50,535 nt of DNA from Takakia lepidozioides (taxonomy: Eukaryota; Streptophyta; Takakiopsida; Takakiales; Takakiaceae): the NCBI GenBank assembly GCA_030704615.1, contig CM060731.1, forward strand, positions 55,724,221 to 55,774,755. The letters run 5' to 3'. Position 1 is the first letter of the stretch. Each line of letters begins with the position of its first letter. A program made the position numbers and the translations under genes. Below the pieces are notes generated by a model. The model worked only from the letters and a program-made list of their open reading frames with translations. It did no database searches and had not been told where the DNA came from. Below, piece by piece: positions 44,818 to 50,535 of this stretch.

Positions 44818-45143
44818 TATGAAGTATTCTTTTGGTTTAATTCTGGGACAAATTTGAAATGGGATGGTTGTGTGTCCTTATTGTCCTCTTTGCAATGTGT
44901 GCATGGAATTCACATTCATGGTTCCAAACTATTGTTGGAGATGGGGGTTGCATGGACTGCCCGGATTGTTCCTTCAATATATTTGTTGTTTTGTGGACCT
45001 CACAGACTTGAGTACATTGCAAAAACAAACAAACCACTTTGTTCTCAATTCTCAATTCTCCCCACATCAACCCGCGGAAATAGGTGACACCACTCGGAAA
45101 TAGGTGACATCCGCGGAAATAGGCACTGTTTGCATGCTGACGT
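44818..45143. other. 3' flank of gene 1 up to the element terminus
   Basis: No gene seen. Three CGGAAATAGG(TGACA) units stand at 45075-45124, a short tandem repeat just inside the family II terminus. The presumed polyadenylation region of gene 1 lies here; no single AATAAA signal was found. Confidence 0.45.
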
Positions 45144-45220
45144 GGCGTGAGCCTGTGCTGGGCTCACGCTTTCCTGGGCTCACAGGCTCACGCCTCCAGG
45201 CTCACGGAATAGCACCCCCC
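45144..45220. promoter_or_regulatory. family II right terminus with GTGAGCC repeats
   Basis: Contains GGCGTGAGCC, GGGCTCACGC, GGGCTCAC, AGGCTCACGC and AGGCTCACGG, mirroring the left end at 23310-23402. Read inward from 45220 it begins GGGGGGTGCTATTCCGTGAG, alignable with the family I terminus GGAGGTTTACTATTTCATGA. Confidence 0.6.
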
Positions 45221-45229
45221 GAAATGCGG
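45221..45229. repeat. 9-bp target-site duplication, right copy
   Basis: GAAATGCGG, identical to 23290-23298, at the point where the family I palindrome array resumes. Confidence 0.75.
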
Positions 45230-45560
45230 TACCGCATTTCCATTCACATTGAAAATCATGAACCAGGGGAACTGAAATGTTGTGCCTCATTCCCGTCCGA
45301 ATCGCACCTTTTGACATTCCAGAACGGAAATGCGGCGCCGCAGTTCCCTTTTGTATCTCATACATGGAGCTGTGGGACGGAAATGCGGCACCGTATTTCC
45401 GTTCAACAACTAAGGTATGTGAAGGTGGAACGGAAATGCGGTGCCGCATTTTCTTCCAACAAGTACGGATGTGTAGCTTCGTGATGGTACTTAACGGAAA
45501 TGCGGCGCCGCATTCGCATTTTCGCTCCAACTCATCAGACGCTGGGACGGAAATGCCTTG
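45221..45560. repeat. palindrome array, family I (copy C, right part)
   Basis: About six palindromes continue the array broken at 23298. From about 45399 the sequence parallels copy B at 16027-16160, including AACAACTAAGGTATGTGAAG and GATGTGTAGCTTCGTGATGG, and leads into the 5' flank of gene 2. Confidence 0.88.
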
Positions 45561-45866
45561 AAATGTGAACACGTGGAGCAACGGAATTGCTGCACATGTC
45601 GGCACTCTATCTGACTGAAGGGGCATGAGGCGGCGCGGCCTGACCGTTGGATAATGATGTTTGTTTTTCGGACGGCAGGCGTACCCTGAACGATTCGAAT
45701 TTTGTAATGACGCAAAGTCCACGAGGAGACACTTTCGTCCAACCCTTTCGAACCCAAGTGGTGCATCACCGCCGTTTCATCTACTTTTGTCGTGTCTCCT
45801 CAGTCACCTCTCTCGCGCCCTTTCCATCTGCACTCTTTGCCCCTTTTCCCTCTCTCTGTTCTTCTT
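45561..45866 (+). promoter_or_regulatory. putative promoter and leader of ParB-like/methyltransferase gene 2
   Basis: About 300 bp conserved with copy B (16165-16469), ending in a CT-rich leader before the ATG at 45867. Conservation between the copies reflects recent common origin. No TATA box or start site was assigned. Confidence 0.4.
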
Positions 45867-48800
45867 ATGCTCGAACCTGAGAGGGTGGGAGTTCGTGCAC
45901 CAGACAGGAGACCTCGTCGCAAGCTCCGGAAATTATACTTCGGACGTAGGCCAATGCCGAAGGGGAGGAAGCAGATGCGTCTACAGGAGGAGATTGCCAT
46001 CTCCGTGCAGCAGGCCACTCAGGCAACCCAGCCACCAGTGAGAGCTCCATGCGATCGGGCTGCGCGCAGCTGATCGAGCACCGAACCCCCCATTTTGCTT
46101 CTGTAATTCTTAGACTGAATGCTAGGAGACTTGAATGCAGAACATGTTTGCATGCCTAACAGGAAAGGTGGACGTGCTGGAGGGATCGCAGGAATCCGAA
46201 GAGCCGCAGGAAGAGTCCGAGGAGCTAGCTGCAGCATGTACACCCACCCGATCCCCGAGCGCGGGTATTCCTGCCGGGCCTAGCCCTATGCGATTCAAAG
46301 ACGCGGCTTCGAAGGGCAAGTTCAAAGCCCCAAAGATCGACTCGCGTTCTTCGGTCATGGAGAATCGCCAGCAGGGGTCGGGCCCTTCTCCAGCAAAGTC
46401 GAAGAAGAAGCAGCCCGTCCCTCTACTGGCTTCTGAACCGGCTCAGGCCGATTCACCCCCCCCCCACGCAAATGAAGCAGCAGGGTAAAAGACAGATTCA
46501 ATTGCAGCAGACACCTTCACCTGCAAGGATGAGGAAGCAGAAGGCAATCAGGGCGACGGCCGAACAATCTCCCGCAAAACCGCTTCCACGAGCTGAAGCT
46601 CAGTTCCTGGAGGATTTCCCGCCTTCAGATGTTGGGGCCGACTCTGCTGCAGCGAAGGCAATGGGATCGACCGTTGATCTCGATTTGGTACCGGAGGAGG
46701 GTGCTGCCGCTCAACGTTTGCAGCAAGACCTCACCACCGATGAGCAAGCAGGCCCGGAGGAGGCCTCTGCAATGGCAGAATTGCCCGCAGACAGGCCCCA
46801 GAGTGCAGCTCCAGTTGAGGATGCTCCAGCTGCTCAGCCACTACCGGCACCTACAGACATGTCTCCGGAGGATTTCAAAAGTGCAGCGGATAAAATGTTG
46901 GAGGAGACACACAATAGCATTGGCAGAGTTCTGGGCAGCAGGGTATTCCAGCGGACTCTTTGAATCCCACTCTGTCGCATGGTCTCCCTTCCCATCGTCA
47001 GGCAGGCCCTTCCCGGAGATGTGGATAAGCTGAAGTTCGCATTTCGAGAAGGGTACCGTCTGGGATCGGCAGCATTTTACGTTTCCATTGAGAATGAGGA
47101 CGGCGAAACTCGTGGACCCACTGCCGATGAATTGTCAACGTGGGATACCCACTGGCACACTCGCAACGACGAATTCGAGGCGACGCTGAAGGGTGATCCA
47201 GACTTCGGCCATATGTCTGGTAAAATGTTCTTTGTGTGGGACGGGAATCACCGACTTCTTGCCTGGTGGGAGTACATCAAGCAGAACCATGCCAAGCACA
47301 TTGGCTGGCATTACATGGTGGAGTGTGTCATCCTGAAGGTGAAGGCGGTAGACTCCTCCCTGCTCAAGAATGCCATGGCGGACCTCAACTCGTAAGATAC
47401 TCATACCCTCCCTAGCACGTTCGAAATGCGGTGCCGCATTTTGGTTTCCATTCTGGTTTGTTTCCGTGCTTCTGTGTACTGAACTGGAGAGTGTGCCTTG
47501 CAGGGTCACTGAGAATGCGTACGTGCATACCCACATGGCACATATGCTGTACAGGGTGAGGAAAACTGGTCTCATTGATCCGCAGATGTTTGCGGAAATG
47601 CTGGAGCCCGAGCTCATTCAGAAAGCCGTTGCAAAAACAGACCGGACATGGTATCGTCTCACTATGGATGGAATGGTGGAGGTGATGTACGAAGTAAGTC
47701 GTCCTCCAATTTCCCTCTACTCATCCTTCCCCAATTTCCAGTAATCTTTCCACATGAATCGAATGTAACGCTTCTGCATGTTTTTGTTGGCAGTCAAACA
47801 TCAAGCTGGATTTGGCCCATGCCAAACGCTTCTTCATGGAAAGTGAGGGGCAGGTCAAAACGTTGCAGTCATTGACCGAGCACTTGAAGGAAGCCGGTGT
47901 CAAGTCCAGAACCAAATACAAGTCAAAGCTTGTGAAGCTGGTGGCAATTGCAGATCCGGCACTTGGAAAGGACTTCATCCCCGAGATTGCAAAACACTAT
48001 TCTCGGGCCATGCAGCCGACCATGCAATTGGAGAAACTGCATCACCTCTCAACGGCATGTGTGGAGGCGAAAGAGAAGGTGAGGTTTCAATGCACTAAAG
48101 TTCCTTCCTAGCAATAGCCACTCTCTTCCAGCTCCTGACATTGGATCGGAAATGGCAGACACGGTGGCTGTCGATCTGGAATGCATCCGAGAGCATAAGG
48201 ACAATGTGGTCTTTCCCACTGGAAGTTTCCGACCCTGCAGTGGATGTGTGGCTCAACCGTATGACTTGGTGGTTCCAGGTAATTCAAGGTACTTCCCTAG
48301 TTTTGCTTTTCTGAAATGAATTCCCTGAACTGCTACGTGACAATGCATTTGGGAATCGCAGGTAATGTCGAATGCGAAGGAGCCAGTCGTAATGCACACA
48401 AATTTGTTTGGCTTGTACGTCAAATGGGATGGAACACAGACATTGGAAGACTACGTGACACGTTTCAGATGTGCGTACAAGGACAACCTTTTCGCCATAG
48501 AGCTACAGACAGCAAGAAGGAGTGTGGAGTTTACACATCAGGAGGGAGCGGGGAAAGCTGCGATGCAAATTGTTTACAGGTGAAGCACAGCTGCCCTTGT
48601 ATGCGAAGCCTGGTTACGAGGTTTGTCTCGGAAATGCGGCACCGCATTCGCATTTTATGTTTTCGGTGGCACTCTGCGAGTAGGTTGGTCTCAACTTTTG
48701 CTCACGCATGCTGACTGCCTTGCAGGTATATGAAATACGTGCTCCTTCAGACAGGGGCCCTGGCTCAAGAGCCCCCGTTCTTCATGGCTTGGACCCGTGG

Positions 48801-50495
48801 CGGGCCCAAGCTGTGTCTACACACCCGAGATGCAGAAACAATGGCATCCCGCGCATCTCGTTGGATGCCCGTGGTACCTGGACATGTCTGGCGGTATTGT
48901 TGACGAGTCTGAGAAAGATCTGCACGCCTTGGCAGAAGAGAAGAGAAAGGAAAGACGTGTCCCTGCTGGGCCAAAGTCGGCAAAGGAATCTGCTGCTCTG
49001 GAAGAATCCAGAAAGGCAGCTGAGATGGCACAAAAGACGGTGGATGCAGCTGTGCAGGCCCAACAGAAGGGGTCGAAGAAGAGGACTCGCCAGCAAGGAG
49101 CAGCTGTTGTGACACCCGCCAAAACGAAGAAGCAGAAACAGCCTGTTCAGGAAGAGGGTGAGGAAGAGGACTCCGATGGAGACTTTGCAACCAGCCCACC
49201 CCCCAAACGCAGGCTGCCTCCCCTGTGCCCACCGTTGTCACGAGAGGCACGAGAACTGGCTCGGCAAAGAAGGCACTCTTCAACCCCCCAGGGGGGCACC
49301 CTTTCGAGCCGGTGGAAATGAAGAGGCCGAAAGTGGCTCCCGAAACAGTAGTCCAGTGTGTAAATGAGAGTTTCTTGGCGGCTTTGGATGGACGGGCAGC
49401 CAAGTTGGCATACATGAAGACCATGGAGGGTCTGAAGGGCAGAGCACTGAAGAAGGCGACTGCCGAAGAGCCTTCCGACACCCCAGGATTTCAGAATATG
49501 GTCTCGTTCTTTGAGAGGGTGTGTGCAGACAAGGATTGTAGGAGGGGCGGAAATGCCACCGAGTGGTCTTGCGATATGATCATCTTGGATATTCCGGACG
49601 GAGAGCCTGTGGAAGGACTGCAAGCTTTGCCATCTTGGAACAGGTACTCGGAGGACTTTTGGAAGAAAGGATTCGGGCTTGCCCGCATGGTGTTGGACGA
49701 CAGAGGCTGTGTGGTTGTCCTGGCGAGCAGAGGAAAAAAACACTCAGACAGGAATTGCGAAGTGGACCCGCAAGAGCGCCGTCCCGATTCTGAAAAAGAA
49801 GTGGACGTGCATCAACACACTGGGCCTTCGGTCGGAAGGGAAGAAGGTGATTACGACACTGGCACTCGTCCATTCATTTGCTTGGGTGTTTTCAAATGCG
49901 GTGCCGCATTCGGTTTCTAATCGTCCCCCCCTGTGTATGCAGACGAAGCAGTTTGATGCATACTGCTTTGTGAAGGAGAACTCCACCTTTGCTTTCCGGA
50001 AGGAGGGAGGAAAGGTTGACCCGAACTGCGACCCCCTCGATTACGACGTTCTGTTCAACAACGTTCCCAAGGAACTTCTCCCTCATAGCCTCACTTCAAC
50101 GGAACCCCTGCGGTACTCACGGACTCGGAGCCCTGCCTTCATTCAGACAATTATGGAGACATGCACAGACGTGGAGGGCACAGTGCTCGACCTCATCTGT
50201 GGGACAGGTATGCAGAATCTTGATCTATGCTGTTCTGCAAATTCTCGTTAGGATGTAGTTCGCAACATCTGAAGCGCCATGTGGTTGGCATTGTAACAGG
50301 TGCCTCAATGTGGGCTGGGCGGTTTTCCGACCGGCACCTCTTTGCCTACGAGGAGGATTCATCCGTGTGGGGATCCCATCTGGAAGGGCTGCAACGGAAT
50401 GTTAAGGCTCCCGACAGAGCAGAAGTCTCCTCGGATTTGTCGGAGTCCGAGGAAGACACAGTGGACATTGATGCGGAGGAGAACCCGGAATACGA
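45867..50495 (+). pseudogene. ParB/sulfiredoxin-like domain fused to methyltransferase (gene 2, family I), frame-broken, continues past window
   Basis: Paralogue of gene 1. Proposed exons: 45867-46037, 46141-47391, 47504-47693, 47794-48078, 48132-48278, 48362-48579, 48726-49846, 49943-50207, 50252-50495, with more beyond. The N-terminus is basic then Pro/Ser/Ala-rich. The ParB-like part has PLCRMVSLPIVRQALPGDVD and GKMFFVWDGNHRLLAWW. The methyltransferase part has DMIILDIPDG and VLDLICGTG followed by CSSQHLKRHVVGI. Breaks: a frame change at a C10 run near 46457; an in-frame TGA at 46961-46963 just before IPLCR (gene 1 has Lys); frame changes at about 48770-48840, at a C-rich run near 49199 and at an A7 run near 49735. 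Three breaks are homopolymers and may be sequencing errors; the TGA is not. The intron between gene 1's sixth and seventh exons is absent, and one extra intron splits the third domain. Confidence 0.75.
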
Positions 50496-50535
50496 GTGAG
50501 TGCAAACATTGTAAGTTTGCAAAGCCTTCTGGGTC

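Larger units (their letters stand above)
23299..45220. mobile_element. family II Mutator-like element: transposase D, hairpin array and ParB-like/methyltransferase gene 1
   Basis: 21.9 kb between two GAAATGCGG copies, of which 7.9 kb is a later LTR-element insertion, so the original element was about 14 kb. Both ends carry GTGAGCC/GGCTCAC repeats (23310-23402 and 45144-45206). The content follows the family I order: transposase (-), spacer with palindromic array, ParB-like/methyltransferase gene (+). The transposase is clearly a diverged paralogue of family I. Outside both borders lies the family I palindrome array, which rejoins in register once the element and one duplication are removed. 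Confidence 0.85.
17294..50535. mobile_element. Mutator-like element family I, copy C (about 11 kb of its own sequence seen; runs off window)
   Basis: It runs from the terminus GGAGGTTTACTATTTCATGA at 17294 through a minus-strand transposase (18137-21744), a palindrome array (22168-23298 and, after the inserted family II element, 45221-45560) and plus-strand gene 2 (45867 onward). The two array halves rejoin in register: the left half ends AAGGGGGAAGGGAAATGCGG and the right half resumes CGAAATGCGGTACCGCATTT. This matches the uninterrupted order seen in copy B at 15890-15960. The right terminus and its target duplication lie beyond the window. Confidence 0.85.

Noticed and set aside
1-50535. 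tRNA or rRNA genes
   Set aside because: None was recognised on either strand; the TGGTATCAGAGC site is a primer-binding site, not a tRNA.

Overview
The window is eukaryotic, repeat-dense DNA, most likely from a streptophyte plant (a seed-free land plant or charophyte alga; the genus cannot be fixed from sequence alone). The evidence is short GT-AG introns, a PBS complementary to initiator-Met tRNA, Mutator-like transposases with SWIM zinc fingers, and a PLS-type pentatricopeptide (PPR) stretch carrying the GYAQHG motif. No ordinary host housekeeping gene was recognised. Almost everything is nested mobile elements.

Layout. (1) 1-5489: the 3' end and 3' LTR of a gag-PPR LTR retroelement, inserted in a degraded Mutator-like transposase (copy A, + strand), then that element's terminal region. 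(2) 5490-11747: remains of an older LTR element with gag-like and coiled-coil ORFs, a purine tract at about 9837-9854, a 1.3 kb LTR rich in CACAG minisatellite, and a second partial LTR. (3) 11748-12088: a Gly/Ser/Pro-rich ORF fragment cut by element copy B. (4) 12089-17293: copy B, with a transposase remnant (-), about 29 palindromes at about 53 bp spacing, and the 5' part of a ParB-like/methyltransferase gene (+). (5) 17294 to the window end: copy C, of the same design. It has a transposase (-), a palindrome array, and ParB-like/methyltransferase gene 2 (+), which runs off the right edge. (6) 23299-45220: a second, diverged element (family II) inserted into copy C's palindrome array and flanked by a 9-bp duplication, GAAATGCGG. 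It repeats the design: transposase D (-), about 35 copies of a 116-bp hairpin repeat, and an apparently intact ParB-like/methyltransferase gene 1 (+). (7) 26606-34476: a young gag-PPR LTR element splitting transposase D, flanked by GATG(T).

The main point is that three elements of two families share one architecture: a Mutator-like DDE/SWIM transposase, a palindrome array, and a divergently transcribed fusion of a ParB/sulfiredoxin-like domain with a beta-class-like DNA methyltransferase domain. Family I palindromes read GGAAATGCGG-YR-CCGCATTTCC. Family II hairpins read CAAACAGTGTGCG-GCAA-CGCACACTGTTTG. The inferred arrangement is a transposon whose central array serves as regulatory or binding DNA for one or both encoded proteins. 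Gene 1 is the best intact copy: ten exons whose phases all close on one reading frame. Family I copies carry nonsense codons and frame breaks. All domain names come from motif recognition by eye; no database search was possible.
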